From the NCBI GenBank assembly GCA_002469545.1, contig DKMK01000115.1, positions 1-23,848 of the forward strand: DNA of 23,848 nucleotides, in the 5' to 3' direction. The notes beneath the pieces are model-generated. The model searched no databases. It worked only from the letters and a program-made list of their open reading frames with translations, and had not been told where the DNA came from. The position numbers were made by a program, and so were the translations under genes. Of this stretch, positions 6,769 to 15,413 are shown piece after piece (the stretch's first letter is position 1; each line of letters starts with the position of its first letter). The stretch is from Rhodobacterales bacterium UBA7416 (lineage in GTDB: Bacteria; Pseudomonadota; Alphaproteobacteria; Rhodobacterales; Rhodobacteraceae).

Positions 6769-8547
6769 ATGCTGGCTGATTTTATACCTGTTGATTATCA
6801 CGCTTATATTGCGATGGCGTTGATTGCTGTCATGTTTGTTGGCTTTATCAAAGAGTTGTATCCGACAGAAGTGATTGCCCTTAGCGGGGCGGCGTTTTTG
6901 ATGCTGACTGGAATTTTACCTTACAACGATGCACTGGCTGTATTTTCAAACCCTGCGCCGTGGACAATTGCGGCGATGTTTATTTTGTCTGGGGCATTGG
7001 TACGCACAGGCGCGTTATCAAACCTTACGAACTATGTGACATCTAAGGGTGAGGATAACCCAAAGATGGTATTGGGTGGATTGGCTGTGTTTGTGGTCGT
7101 GGCGTCTGCGTTTATGAATAATACACCTGTTGTTGTTATTATGATCCCTATCGCAGTTCAGATGGCCAAAATTATGGGTGTTTCTGGATCTAAGCTGTTG
7201 ATCCCTTTGTCTTACATGGCAATTTTGGGTGGCATTTTGACGTTGATCGGAACATCGACAAATTTATTGGTGGATGGTGTCGCGCGCGCAGAAGGATTGG
7301 AACCGTTCACGATGTTCGAAGTCACACCGTTGGCCATTATTTTAGTGTTGGTTGGTGGTTTATACCTGCGTATTTTTGCCAACCGGTTGTTACCGTCGCG
7401 TGAAAGCATGGCGGATTTGTTGGGGAGCAGTGCATCCAAGCGCTTTATCACTGAAGTGATCATTCCAGAGAATAGTGCGTTGATTGGTGAAAAGCCTCGT
7501 GAAGTTGATTTGTTTAAGCGCGAAGGTAGTCGGGTGATCGATGTGTTGCGCCGTGACGAAAGTTTACGTTTGAAAATTGGTGAAGTCGCATTGCAGGCGG
7601 GTGATCGTGTGGTGATGAAAACGCCAGTAGGTGAGTTGTTGGGGTTAAACGAAGGTAAGGATGTGCATGTCGCAGACCGTGTTTCGTCCAAAGAGGCCAC
7701 AACTGTTGAAGCATTGATAACACCGGGCTGTAAAATGATTGGGCGCCGTATTGGTGATATGCACCTACGTCGTACCTTTGGTGTGTATGCATTGGCGCTG
7801 CACCGTAAGAATCAAAATATTGGTAAGCAATTGGAAGATATCCAAGTACGGGTTGGTGATACCATTTTGCTGGAGGGTGCGGGCGAAGATATTGGACAAT
7901 TAGCGCGTGAAATGGGGTTGGTGGATTTGGCACAACCAACCGAACGCCCATATCGTCGAAATAAGGCCCCGATTGTCATCGTAGCATTGGCGGCGGTTGT
8001 TGTTTTGGCCGCGCTTGGTGTGGCACCTATTTTCAGTATTGCGGCTGTTGGTGTGGCGGCTGTGTTGTTGTCACGTTGTATTGATGGCGATGAAGCATTC
8101 GAAGCTGTCGATGGGCGCTTGTTGGTTTTAATATTCTCGATGTTGGCAATCGGTGCCGGATTACAGGCATCAGGCGCGGTGGCATTGATTGCAAATGGGG
8201 TGGCGCCGCAATTAATGGGAATGCATCCGTTTTTCGTGGTGTGGGCGATTTATCTGCTGACGTCTGTTTTAACGGAGCTTGTTTCAAATAATGCCGTTGC
8301 CGTGGTGGTCACGCCGATTGCAATTGCATTGGCAAGCGCGTTGGGCATTGATCCACGACCCTTGGTTGTGGCTGTTATGGTTGCCGCCAGTGCCAGTTTC
8401 GCAACTCCCATAGGATATCAGACAAATACGTTGGTCTATGGACCAGGTGGGTATGCGTTTACGGATTTTATGAAAATTGGGGTGCCGTTGAATATCATTA
8501 TTGGGGTCGTTGCATCGGCGTTGATCCCGTTTTTTTGGCCGTTATAA
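6769..8547 (+). CDS. SLC13-family permease with two TrkA-C (RCK_C) domains
   Basis: The 592-residue inner-membrane protein starts at the ATG at 6769; a TTG directly upstream is less likely, and AGGGA is well spaced for the ATG. The membrane half-domains each carry the anion-binding signature of the DASS/SLC13 group: NNTPVVVIMIPI with IGTSTNLLVDG in the first, SNNAVAVVVTPIA with TPIGYQTNTLVYGPGGY in the second. Between them, about residues 210-385, lie two TrkA-C repeats, seen as VIIPENSALIG...GDRVVM and ITPGCKMIGRRIG...VGDTILL, usually regulatory ligand-binding modules. Homologues transport sulfate or carboxylates; the substrate is not decided here. It follows eamA by 50 nt and may belong to the same transcript. 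Confidence 0.93.
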   Translation: MLADFIPVDYHAYIAMALIAVMFVGFIKELYPTEVIALSGAAFLMLTGILPYNDALAVFSNPAPWTIAAMFILSGALVRTGALSNLTNYVTSKGEDNPKMVLGGLAVFVVVASAFMNNTPVVVIMIPIAVQMAKIMGVSGSKLLIPLSYMAILGGILTLIGTSTNLLVDGVARAEGLEPFTMFEVTPLAIILVLVGGLYLRIFANRLLPSRESMADLLGSSASKRFITEVIIPENSALIGEKPREVDLFKREGSRVIDVLRRDESLRLKIGEVALQAGDRVVMKTPVGELLGLNEGKDVHVADRVSSKEATTVEALITPGCKMIGRRIGDMHLRRTFGVYALALHRKNQNIGKQLEDIQVRVGDTILLEGAGEDIGQLAREMGLVDLAQPTERPYRRNKAPIVIVALAAVVVLAALGVAPIFSIAAVGVAAVLLSRCIDGDEAFEAVDGRLLVLIFSMLAIGAGLQASGAVALIANGVAPQLMGMHPFFVVWAIYLLTSVLTELVSNNAVAVVVTPIAIALASALGIDPRPLVVAVMVAASASFATPIGYQTNTLVYGPGGYAFTDFMKIGVPLNIIIGVVASALIPFFWPL

Positions 8548-8558
8548 GCTTGGTCCTA

Positions 8559-8587
8559 TTGAAACCTGCGTGCCTATTTTGTAGGAA
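8559..8587 (+). promoter_or_regulatory. Possible yebC promoter
   Basis: TTGAAA and TAGGAA are spaced exactly 17 nt apart, in the 75-nt gap before yebC, giving a leader of about 30 nt that includes the AAGGGG ribosome site. Spacing is ideal but the -10 box is a weak match. Confidence 0.35.
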
Positions 8588-8622
8588 GCTGGCAGAGAAA
8601 TTTAATTCAAGGGGTTCGCATC

Positions 8623-9363
8623 ATGGCAGGCCATTCCAAATGGGCAAATATTCAGCACCGTAAAGGTCGTCAGGATAAATTACGCTCGAAGCTATTTTCG
8701 AAACTTTCAAAAGAGATCACGGTCGCTGCAAAAATGGGCGATCCAGATCCTGATAAGAACCCACGTTTACGTTTAGCCGTCAAAGAAGCGAAATCAGTTT
8801 CTGTACCAAAGGACGTGATTGAACGCGCCATTGGTAAGGCCAGCGCGGCGGATGAGGGAAACTATGACGAAATCCGTTACGAGGGTTATGGCCCGAACGG
8901 TGTAGCTGTTATTGTCGAAGCAATGACGGATAACAAAAACCGTACTGCGTCATCTGTGCGGTCGTTGTTTACCAAATCTGGCGGTAATTTGGCAGAAACG
9001 GGTGCGGTTTCGTTTATGTTCGAACGTAAAGGTTTAGTTGTTTATAAGGCTGATATTGCTGACGTTGATACAATGTTTGAACATGCAATCGAGGCGGGCG
9101 CAGACGATGTGGAATCATCGGAAGATGGTCATGATATTTACTGTGCTGATACCGATTTAAACGAAGTTTCCAAAGCATTGGAAGCGGCGCTGGGCGAAAG
9201 TGTAACAACCAAGTTGATCTGGAAGCCAACAATGATGACCGAGTTGGATTTGGATGGCGCGGAAAAATTGATGCGCTTGATCGAAAATTTGGAAGATGAT
9301 GATGATGTGCAGAACATCACAACCAACATGGATGTGTCGGACGAAATTATGGCGCAGCTTTAG
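8623..9363 (+). CDS. yebC: YebC/PmpR-family protein
   Basis: This 246-residue cytosolic protein opens with MAGHSKWANIQHRKGRQD, the hallmark of the family. It continues with KNPRLRLAVKEAKSVSVPKDVIERAI and the central YEGYGPNGVAVIVEAMTDNKNRT. Homologues are described both as transcriptional regulators (PmpR in Pseudomonas) and, more recently, as ribosome-associated factors that relieve stalling at certain motifs. The length is standard. The ATG has a strong AAGGGG site. In many proteobacteria yebC lies beside ruvC; here its downstream partner is a desaturase gene whose ribosome site is built on the yebC stop codon. Confidence 0.97.
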   Translation: MAGHSKWANIQHRKGRQDKLRSKLFSKLSKEITVAAKMGDPDPDKNPRLRLAVKEAKSVSVPKDVIERAIGKASAADEGNYDEIRYEGYGPNGVAVIVEAMTDNKNRTASSVRSLFTKSGGNLAETGAVSFMFERKGLVVYKADIADVDTMFEHAIEAGADDVESSEDGHDIYCADTDLNEVSKALEAALGESVTTKLIWKPTMMTELDLDGAEKLMRLIENLEDDDDVQNITTNMDVSDEIMAQL

Positions 9364-9370
9364 GAGCCTC

Positions 9371-10258
9371 TTGGATCATATTGAATTTTCCAATGGCCTG
9401 AAGGCCCGTGAAAAGGTTGCGTTGAATGCGCGGAGCCGTTTTGCGGGCCTTTTGCATTTGGGGCTGCATTTTGGTTTAATTGTCATTTTGGCGCTGGTGG
9501 TTATGCGGGGCGGGGTGATCGGGACGTTGGCCATTTTGCCCTTGGGCATTGCTTGGGTGTTTTTGTTTTCTTTAGAGCACGAAGCCACGCATCAAACGCC
9601 GTTTGAAAATAGGCGTGTGAACGAATGGGCTGGGCAGTTCTGTGGGATTGTATTGTTATTGCCATTTCAATGGTTTCGCTATTTCCATTTGGCGCATCAT
9701 CGTTACACAAATGATCCCAATAAAGACCCAGAACTGTTGTCAGGCGTGGCACCTGAAACCAAGCGCGCATTGATTTGGCATGCCAGTGGATTTCCATATT
9801 GGATGGGGATGTCGCGTAAAATTTGGCGCAATGCGTTTGGTGAAAATCGCGATTCTTATCTGCCAGCATCGGCCAAAGCCAAAGTACGCAGCGAAGCTCG
9901 GTTAGCTGTATTCATATACGTTTGTGTTGCGGTTTTCAGCTTGTTCAATCCTGTGTTGATCTGGATTTGGGTTATCCCCGTTATGGTCGGTCAGCCGTTT
10001 TTGCGGGTGTATTTATTGGCTGAACATGGACGTTGTGCGTTTGTCGCGAATATGTTGGAAAACACGCGGACGACATATACCAACAGAATTGTCCGTTTTT
10101 TGGCTTGGAATATGCCATATCACATCGAACACCACAGTTTTCCAAATGTGCCGTTTTATAATTTACCAAAGTTGAATGAATTGATGTCTACGCATCTGCG
10201 TGAAACTGAAGATGGCTATGTCAAATTTACAGCGACGTATTATCGGGGCCTTGATTAG
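9371..10258 (+). CDS. Membrane fatty acid desaturase-type di-iron enzyme
   Basis: The first in-frame ATG lies inside yebC, so the likely start is TTG at 9371, preceded by AGGAG formed from the yebC TAG stop; this gives 295 residues. All three histidine boxes of the membrane di-iron desaturase/hydroxylase superfamily are present: HEATH at 70-74, HLAHH at 106-110 (with HRYTNDPNKDPE), and HIEHH at 251-255. Hydrophobic stretches near residues 25-65 and 185-220 are its membrane helices. It probably inserts a double bond or hydroxyl group into an acyl or carotenoid substrate; which one cannot be told. Coupling to yebC suggests translation depends on ribosomes finishing yebC. A terminator overlaps its 3' end. 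Confidence 0.88.
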   Translation: MDHIEFSNGLKAREKVALNARSRFAGLLHLGLHFGLIVILALVVMRGGVIGTLAILPLGIAWVFLFSLEHEATHQTPFENRRVNEWAGQFCGIVLLLPFQWFRYFHLAHHRYTNDPNKDPELLSGVAPETKRALIWHASGFPYWMGMSRKIWRNAFGENRDSYLPASAKAKVRSEARLAVFIYVCVAVFSLFNPVLIWIWVIPVMVGQPFLRVYLLAEHGRCAFVANMLENTRTTYTNRIVRFLAWNMPYHIEHHSFPNVPFYNLPKLNELMSTHLRETEDGYVKFTATYYRGLD

Positions 10259-10276
10259 ACCCCGATAGAATTTTTT
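10241..10276 (+). terminator. Rho-independent terminator after the desaturase gene
   Basis: TATCGGGG (10241-10248) pairs with CCCCGATA (10260-10267) around an 11-nt loop that contains the desaturase stop codon, and a run of six T follows after three bases. The T run reaches the stop of the convergent minus-strand gene. Confidence 0.65.
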
Positions 10277-10691
10277 ATGTGCGCATTTTGTTGAACATGG
10301 CGAATCCGTACATGCCTGCCAGCATGGCAATCATGAATACGATGCCGCTGGTGCCACCAAATGAGAGTGATGCCATCGCAGGTCCGGGACAGAAACCGGC
10401 CAATGCCCAACCCATGCCAAATAAGATCGCACCAATGATGAGAGGGCGATCAAGTTTTGTGTTGGGTGCAGAGGGAAGGGCAGTACCAATTATAGAGGCG
10501 CCACGCTTTTCTGCGACGCGCCATGCAATAAACATCGGGATGATTGCGCCGCCCATAACGAAAACCAAGCTTGGATCCCAACCGCCAAATAAATCAAGGA
10601 ACCCTTGAACTTTTAATGTGTCGGTCATGCCTGAGATCACAAGACCAAGGCCAAACAAGGAGCCTGTTAGAAGCGAGATGATATTTCTCAT
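10275..10691 (-). CDS. YeeE/YedE-like membrane protein, short subunit (DUF6691 type)
   Basis: The 138-residue protein starts at the ATG at 10691 (MRNIISLLTG); the longer upstream frame overlaps the partner gene and is not credible. It has about four membrane helices. The family's LVISGMTDTLKVQGFLDLFGGWDPSLVFVMGGA is present in the first half, and GFCPGPA, with the cysteine thought to contact the sulfur ligand, in the second. Together with the gene just upstream it forms a split YeeE/YedE-type transporter, a family linked to thiosulfate or related sulfur-compound uptake. The two genes overlap by 4 nt (ATGA), so they are translationally coupled. The exact substrate is inference. Confidence 0.9.
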   Translation of the reverse strand: MRNIISLLTGSLFGLGLVISGMTDTLKVQGFLDLFGGWDPSLVFVMGGAIIPMFIAWRVAEKRGASIIGTALPSAPNTKLDRPLIIGAILFGMGWALAGFCPGPAMASLSFGGTSGIVFMIAMLAGMYGFAMFNKMRT

Positions 10692-11116
10692 GATAGAACT
10701 CCGATTTGACGTGCAATGACAATGGTGACGACGCCTGCGCCGATATAGACCAATGTGGATAAGATTGAGCGCAGTGACAGGCGCGACATGCCGCAAACAC
10801 CGTGGCCCGATGTACAGCCAGAGCCAAGGCGTGTGCCGATGCCAACCAAAAGGCCTGCGACGACTACCAAGGTTAAATTTGTTGTGGCATTTGTTGAAGG
10901 CAGCGTTTTGTACAAGCCGAGTAATGCGGGTGCACCGATCAAGCCGCCAACAAACATAAATCGTTCCACAAGGTTTGAACGCCCAGAACCGTCAATCAAT
11001 CCTCCGATAATTCCAGAAGCGCCCATTATGCGTCCGTTACCCAATAAAAAGAGTGCGCCAGCGGCGCCTATCATCAGCCCACCAATCAGGGCGTTAATCC
11101 AACTTGAATAATCCAC
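10688..11116 (-). CDS. YeeE/YedE-family sulfur-transport membrane protein
   Basis: The 142-residue protein starts at a GTG at 11116, preceded by AAGGAA at proper spacing. It has four or five hydrophobic helices. The family signature GSGCTSGHGVCGMSRLS sits near residues 97-113 and carries two cysteines, equivalent to those lining the thiosulfate path in YeeE. With the following gene it makes up the half-and-half form of the YeeE transporter that often occurs with sulfide-responsive ArsR-type repressors and persulfide dioxygenases. Neither of those is present here. A palindrome at 11184-11213 in the upstream region could be the operator. Confidence 0.92.
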   Translation of the reverse strand: MDYSSWINALIGGLMIGAAGALFLLGNGRIMGASGIIGGLIDGSGRSNLVERFMFVGGLIGAPALLGLYKTLPSTNATTNLTLVVVAGLLVGIGTRLGSGCTSGHGVCGMSRLSLRSILSTLVYIGAGVVTIVIARQIGVLS

Positions 11117-11183
11117 AGTGTTTCCTTTGCGTGATTTGTATATTGCATGCGACGTTATGCCTGTTTCCCTTAAGAGGAAAGAT

Positions 11184-11213
11184 AAAACACATTCAATAAG
11201 TATAATATGTTTT
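11184..11213 (-). promoter_or_regulatory. Palindromic candidate operator upstream of the YedE pair
   Basis: Ten-base arms AAAACACATT and AATATGTTTT pair with one mismatch around a 10-nt spacer. The spacer holds TATACT on the minus strand, a good -10-like box. This is the arrangement expected for a repressor site laid over a promoter. The regulator is not known; sulfide-responsive SqrR/BigR is only a guess from the gene function. The remaining 11214-11376 holds the pntA leader, where I could not settle on a promoter. Confidence 0.4.
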
Positions 11214-11376
11214 TTAACTGCCGTGTTTAAGTGATTTAGCCCGCGTGTTGCAAAACATTACGTCTAATTGTCGTTTTGACAGCTGACGTAGGGGGGTAAG
11301 AGTGCTACACGGTGCTATCGTAAATGTATAAATCACTGAATAAGACTTCGGTGACGCTTGAACAAGGAGGTTTGTC

Positions 11377-12945
11377 ATGCGCATAGGAACACCTAAAGAG
11401 ATTTTTCCGGGGGAAAACCGAGTGGCAATGACGCCTGATTCGGCTTTGCAACTGCAAAAACTTGGATATGAATGTGTGATTGAAAAGGGTGCCGGCGAAG
11501 CCGCTCGTTTTTCTGATCAAGATTATAAAAAAGCCGGCGTAAAGGTCGTGGCAACTGCTGCGGCGTTGTACAAAGAGGCGGACGTCGTTGCCAAGGTCCG
11601 ACCACCCGAAGATATAGAGATCAAACGATTAAAAAAGGGGCAAACCCTGATCTCGTTCTTCTATCCTGCACAAAATGCAGAATTGATGGAAGCCGCCAAT
11701 AATAAAGGCGCACATGTGATTGCCATGGATATGGTGCCTCGTATCAGCCGTGCGCAGAAAATGGATGCGCTGTCATCTATGGCTAATATCGCGGGTTATC
11801 GCGCGGTGATGGAGGCGGGCAATAATTTTGGCCGTTTCTTTACGGGTCAAATTACAGCCGCTGGTAAGGTTCCACCAGCCAAGGTTTTAGTTGTGGGTGC
11901 TGGCGTAGCTGGTTTGGCCGCAATTGGCGCGGCAACGTCATTGGGCGCGATGGTTTACGCCTTTGATGTGCGTCCAGAGGTTGCTGAGCAAATCGAAAGC
12001 ATGGGTGCCGAATTCGTATACCTTGATTTTGACGAAGAACAGACAGATGGTGCTGAAACAGGTGGTTATGCCGCCCCGTCCAGCCCTGCGTTTCGTGAAA
12101 AGCAATTGGCGAAATTTCGCGAGTTAGCGCCAGAGATGGATATTGTGATTACCACAGCATTGATCCCAGGACGTGATGCGCCGAAATTGTGGTTAGCTGA
12201 TATGGTTGAATTACAAAAACCAGGCTCAGTTGTCGTTGATTTGGCTGCTGAACGTGGCGGGAACTGTGATTTGACCGTTGCGGATCAAAAAATAGTTTCA
12301 GATAATCATGTGACAGTCATTGGGTACACAGATTTGCCAAGCCGCATGGCCGCGCAATCATCGACACTGTACGCCACAAATATTCGCCACATGATGACGG
12401 ATTTGACACCTGAAAAAGATGGCAAATTAAATCATGACATGAAGGACGATGTTATCCGTGGGGCGACAGCCACACATAAGGGTAAGATCACGTTCCCACC
12501 GCCACCACCTAAAGTGGCGGCGATTGCGGCGAAGAAACCGACGGCACCTGAACCAACAGCCCAAGAAGTTGCAGCGGCTGAAGCTGCGGCGTTGAAGAAG
12601 GCGGGCACGCAACAAACCGCGTTGCTGGTCGGCGGTGGTTTGTTGATGTTATGGATAGGGGCATATGCACCCGCATCATTCATGCAGCATTTCATTGTAT
12701 TCGTATTGGCCTGTTTCATCGGTTTCCAAGTGATTTGGAACGTCAGCCATTCGTTGCACACACCATTGATGGCGATTACCAATGCGATTTCGGGGATTAT
12801 TATCCTTGGCGCATTACTGCAAATTGGCGGCAACGGGTTCATTGTAACCGTTTTGGCCAGCATTTCGGTGCTGATTGCCATGATCAACATTGTGGGTGGC
12901 TTTATGGTTACCCGTCGTATGTTGCAAATGTTCCAGAAATCTTAG
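11377..12945 (+). CDS. pntA: NAD(P) transhydrogenase subunit alpha
   Basis: This 522-residue subunit of the proton-translocating transhydrogenase carries the NAD(H)-binding domain I and four membrane helices. It opens with MRIGTPKEIFPGENRVAMTP, typical of the alanine dehydrogenase/PntA fold. The dinucleotide-binding loop GAGVAGL is at residues 174-180, and NIRHMMTDL closes the catalytic domain. A proline/alanine-rich linker (about 370-410) precedes helices from about 413 onward, which end in MVTRRMLQMF. The enzyme passes hydride from NADH to NADP+ using the proton gradient, supplying NADPH. A strong AAGGAGG site precedes the ATG; pntB follows after 9 nt, so the two form an operon. The full-length alpha subunit is the E. 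coli arrangement, not the split one. Confidence 0.98.
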   Translation: MRIGTPKEIFPGENRVAMTPDSALQLQKLGYECVIEKGAGEAARFSDQDYKKAGVKVVATAAALYKEADVVAKVRPPEDIEIKRLKKGQTLISFFYPAQNAELMEAANNKGAHVIAMDMVPRISRAQKMDALSSMANIAGYRAVMEAGNNFGRFFTGQITAAGKVPPAKVLVVGAGVAGLAAIGAATSLGAMVYAFDVRPEVAEQIESMGAEFVYLDFDEEQTDGAETGGYAAPSSPAFREKQLAKFRELAPEMDIVITTALIPGRDAPKLWLADMVELQKPGSVVVDLAAERGGNCDLTVADQKIVSDNHVTVIGYTDLPSRMAAQSSTLYATNIRHMMTDLTPEKDGKLNHDMKDDVIRGATATHKGKITFPPPPPKVAAIAAKKPTAPEPTAQEVAAAEAAALKKAGTQQTALLVGGGLLMLWIGAYAPASFMQHFIVFVLACFIGFQVIWNVSHSLHTPLMAITNAISGIIILGALLQIGGNGFIVTVLASISVLIAMINIVGGFMVTRRMLQMFQKS

Positions 12946-12954
12946 GAGGACGTT

Positions 12955-14334
12955 ATGAGCATAGGTATCGTAACAGCCGCATATATCGCGGCGTCGGTTT
13001 TGTTCATTCTGGCCCTTGGCGGATTGAGTAATCAAGAGAAAGCTAAACGTGCAGTTTGGTTTGGTATTGTTGGTATGGCTGTGGCCGTTGTTGCCACGGT
13101 TTTCGGGCCTGGTGTTGGTGGCTGGTCGTTGATGTTATTGTTGCCCTTGTTGGGCGTTGGCGCATACATCGGCATGGTCGTGGCACAGCGTGTCGAAATG
13201 ACGGAGATGCCGCAATTGGTGGCGGCGTTGCATTCATTTGTGGGTTTAGCGGCGGTGTTTATCGGCCTGAATTCCGATTTTGTTGGCACGCATGGGCTGA
13301 TTGGCGCAGAAGTCGCCATTCACGAAGTTGAAGTGTTCCTTGGCGTGTTTATTGGTGCGATTACCTTTACGGGTTCCATTGTCGCATACGGGAAACTGGC
13401 GGGAAAGATCGATGGTAAGGCGTTGATTTTGCCATTCCGTCACCTGTTGAATGCAGGCGCAATTGTGATCAGTTTGGCCTTGTTGATGATGTACATGAAC
13501 CATGCTGGTTCTTGGACGTTGTATCTGATGTTGTTAATCGCATTCGCGGTTGGTGCGCATTTGGTTGCGGCGATTGGTGGGGCGGATATGCCCGTAGTTG
13601 TGTCTATGTTGAACAGCTATTCTGGTTGGGCTGCGGCCGCGACTGGGTTCTTGTTGGGCAACGATCTGTTGATTGTAACGGGCGCATTGGTTGGTTCTAG
13701 TGGTGCGATTCTGTCGTACATCATGTGTAAAGCGATGAACCGTTCGTTCATTTCGGTGATCTTGGGCGGCTTTGGTGGCGCCAAGGGTCCTGCAATGGAA
13801 ATTGAAGGCGAGATGATTGCAACGGACGTAAACACAGTTGCGGCGCAACTGATGGATGCGGACAGTGTTGTTATTATTCCAGGTTATGGCATGGCGGTGG
13901 CACAAGCGCAGCAATCTGTTTCAGAGCTGACACGTCGTTTGCGTGACAAAGGTAAGACGGTTCGTTTTGCGATCCATCCTGTTGCGGGGCGTTTGCCAGG
14001 CCACATGAACGTGTTGTTGGCTGAAGCAAAAGTGCCATATGATATCGTTCTGGAAATGGATGAAATTAACGATGATTTTCCTGAAACGGATGTGGCGATT
14101 GTGATCGGGTCAAATGACATCGTGAACCCAGCCGCACAAGAAGATCCTAATAGCCCCATTGCAGGCATGCCTGTCTTGGAATGCTGGAAGGCCAAATCTG
14201 TGATCGTGTCTAAACGCGGGCAGGGGACTGGTTATTCGGGGATTGAAAATCCGCTGTTCTTTAAAGAGAATACGCGAATGTTGTATGGTGATGCCAAGGC
14301 AAGCTTGGATCAACTTTTACAATCAATTAGTTAA
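12955..14334 (+). CDS. pntB: NAD(P) transhydrogenase subunit beta
   Basis: The 459-residue beta subunit has about nine membrane helices in the first ~270 residues (domain II, proton channel), then the NADP(H)-binding domain III. Domain III shows IIPGYGMAVAQAQ near residue 310, HPVAGRLPGHMNVLLAEA, VIGSNDIVNPAAQEDPNSPI, and GTGYSGIENPLFF near the end, all invariant features of PntB. It assembles with PntA in the inner membrane. Its start has a GGAGG site and lies 9 nt past the pntA stop. A strong intrinsic terminator begins 6 nt after its stop, so the operon ends here. Confidence 0.98.
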   Translation: MSIGIVTAAYIAASVLFILALGGLSNQEKAKRAVWFGIVGMAVAVVATVFGPGVGGWSLMLLLPLLGVGAYIGMVVAQRVEMTEMPQLVAALHSFVGLAAVFIGLNSDFVGTHGLIGAEVAIHEVEVFLGVFIGAITFTGSIVAYGKLAGKIDGKALILPFRHLLNAGAIVISLALLMMYMNHAGSWTLYLMLLIAFAVGAHLVAAIGGADMPVVVSMLNSYSGWAAAATGFLLGNDLLIVTGALVGSSGAILSYIMCKAMNRSFISVILGGFGGAKGPAMEIEGEMIATDVNTVAAQLMDADSVVIIPGYGMAVAQAQQSVSELTRRLRDKGKTVRFAIHPVAGRLPGHMNVLLAEAKVPYDIVLEMDEINDDFPETDVAIVIGSNDIVNPAAQEDPNSPIAGMPVLECWKAKSVIVSKRGQGTGYSGIENPLFFKENTRMLYGDAKASLDQLLQSIS

Positions 14335-14339
14335 ACGAA

Positions 14340-14365
14340 AGGGCCCGATTTTCGGGCTCTTTTTT
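14340..14365 (+). terminator. Rho-independent terminator of pntAB
   Basis: AGGGCCCGA pairs with TCGGGCTCT (one G-U) around a 3-nt loop and is followed directly by five more T. It is a textbook intrinsic terminator. The hairpin abuts the stop codon of the minus-strand small gene at 14364-14450 and could also act in that direction, where the T tract is poorer. Confidence 0.92.
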
Positions 14366-14450
14366 ATTCGAATGATTCTTGGATATAGTCGATCAATTCT
14401 AAAGCGAACCAACCAAGGACGAAACCCAGTATTATGCCAATAGTTAACAT
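14364..14450 (-). CDS. Tiny single-pass membrane protein A (28 aa), paralogue of 15414-15506
   Basis: This small ORF on the minus strand begins with ATG, preceded by GGAG with an 8-nt spacer, and ends with TAA inside the T run of the pntB terminator. The product MLTIGIILGFVLGWFALELI is followed by the acidic tail DYIQESFE. It has one hydrophobic helix and a short charged end, with no signal cleavage site. The core G-x-V-x-G-W-x-A-L-E-x-x-D-x-I-x-E-x-F recurs in a second ORF 960 bp away with a different DNA sequence, which strongly suggests selection at the protein level. No function is known to me. Size and shape resemble small regulatory membrane proteins that bind larger transporters or oxidases, but that is speculation. 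Confidence 0.65.
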   Translation of the reverse strand: MLTIGIILGFVLGWFALELIDYIQESFE

Positions 14451-14557
14451 GTCATTTTCTCCAGCTTAGTCGTAATCAGTTAGGTGTTAATTTAAATACT
14501 AATAACCCATAGGTTGCGGGGCGATTCTCGAACACTCTCTAAACTTAATGTAATATA

Positions 14558-15355
14558 TTAGAATTTACTTATAAAAGAGAATATTGCCCGTTGTCCCTCG
14601 ATTGACCAAAGATCCTCGTGGTGACCAGTTTCAATTACTTTTAATGTTTTTTGTGGCGAAGGTGATGCGCTGAACACAGCTTTGCCATGGGCCACTGGGA
14701 TTAATTTGTCTTGCTGTCCGTGAATTACGAGCAACGGGACTTTGACTGTTTTTATTGCATTCAACGTGTTCCAACGTTGGTCCAAAATATAACGTATTGG
14801 AAAAAATGGCATTTGAGCTGCGGCTAGATCCGTAATGGATTTATACGGCGCTTCTAGAACAATTGCTTTGGGTGGTTGCGTGTTTGCCAGCTGTACCGCA
14901 ACGCCTGTGCCTAGGCTTTCTCCGTAGTAGATGAGGGGCGATTTGGATGAAAATCCCAACTTGGTCTTGTTTTCAACCAAATAGATGGCGTCTTGCATGA
15001 TTGTTGATTGACTGGGCTTCCCTTTTGATCCAGAGGAACCGCGATAAGCCATGGCGAGCAGACCATATCCGCGGTTAACTAGGCGATTAAAACGTTGGGC
15101 GCGAACAGCCAAATTTCCAGCGTTTCCATGGAAATACACGATCGTTGGTTTGCGTCCATTTGGCAGTTTTGTCCAAACGATCAATGGGGTTTCATCAAAG
15201 CTGTTAAATACATGTTCTGAAATTTTGGGAACACCCGCATTTATGGGGGTAATGTGAGCTGGATTAAATGGGTAGATCAGCGCGAAACGCCCGAACCAAA
15301 TGGCAGCCAGACTTAGGGCGTAAATTGTAAGTATTGTCAGAAATAGTTTGCGCAT
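14558..15355 (-). CDS. Membrane-anchored alpha/beta hydrolase (BEM46-like)
   Basis: This 265-residue protein starts with an N-terminal membrane anchor (LFLTILTIYALSLAAIWFG), so the fold lies on the far side of the membrane. The alpha/beta hydrolase core shows the oxyanion motif YFHGNAGN, the nucleophile elbow GESLGTG with Ser147, Asp216 in GQQDKLIP, and His245 or His246 in ETGHHEDLW. These form a complete Ser-Asp-His triad. I chose the ATG at 15355 because it places the anchor at the N-terminus; the longer frame from 15445 would overlap small gene B. The substrate is unknown; an ester or acyl group is likely. Two tiny related membrane proteins are encoded immediately upstream and downstream on the same strand. 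Confidence 0.9.
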   Translation of the reverse strand: MRKLFLTILTIYALSLAAIWFGRFALIYPFNPAHITPINAGVPKISEHVFNSFDETPLIVWTKLPNGRKPTIVYFHGNAGNLAVRAQRFNRLVNRGYGLLAMAYRGSSGSKGKPSQSTIMQDAIYLVENKTKLGFSSKSPLIYYGESLGTGVAVQLANTQPPKAIVLEAPYKSITDLAAAQMPFFPIRYILDQRWNTLNAIKTVKVPLLVIHGQQDKLIPVAHGKAVFSASPSPQKTLKVIETGHHEDLWSIEGQRAIFSFISKF

Positions 15356-15413
15356 GACCCTGCCAAAATGTGTGAACAGGATCTTACGCGATTTTTCAAA
15401 AGTGGGCAAAGGT

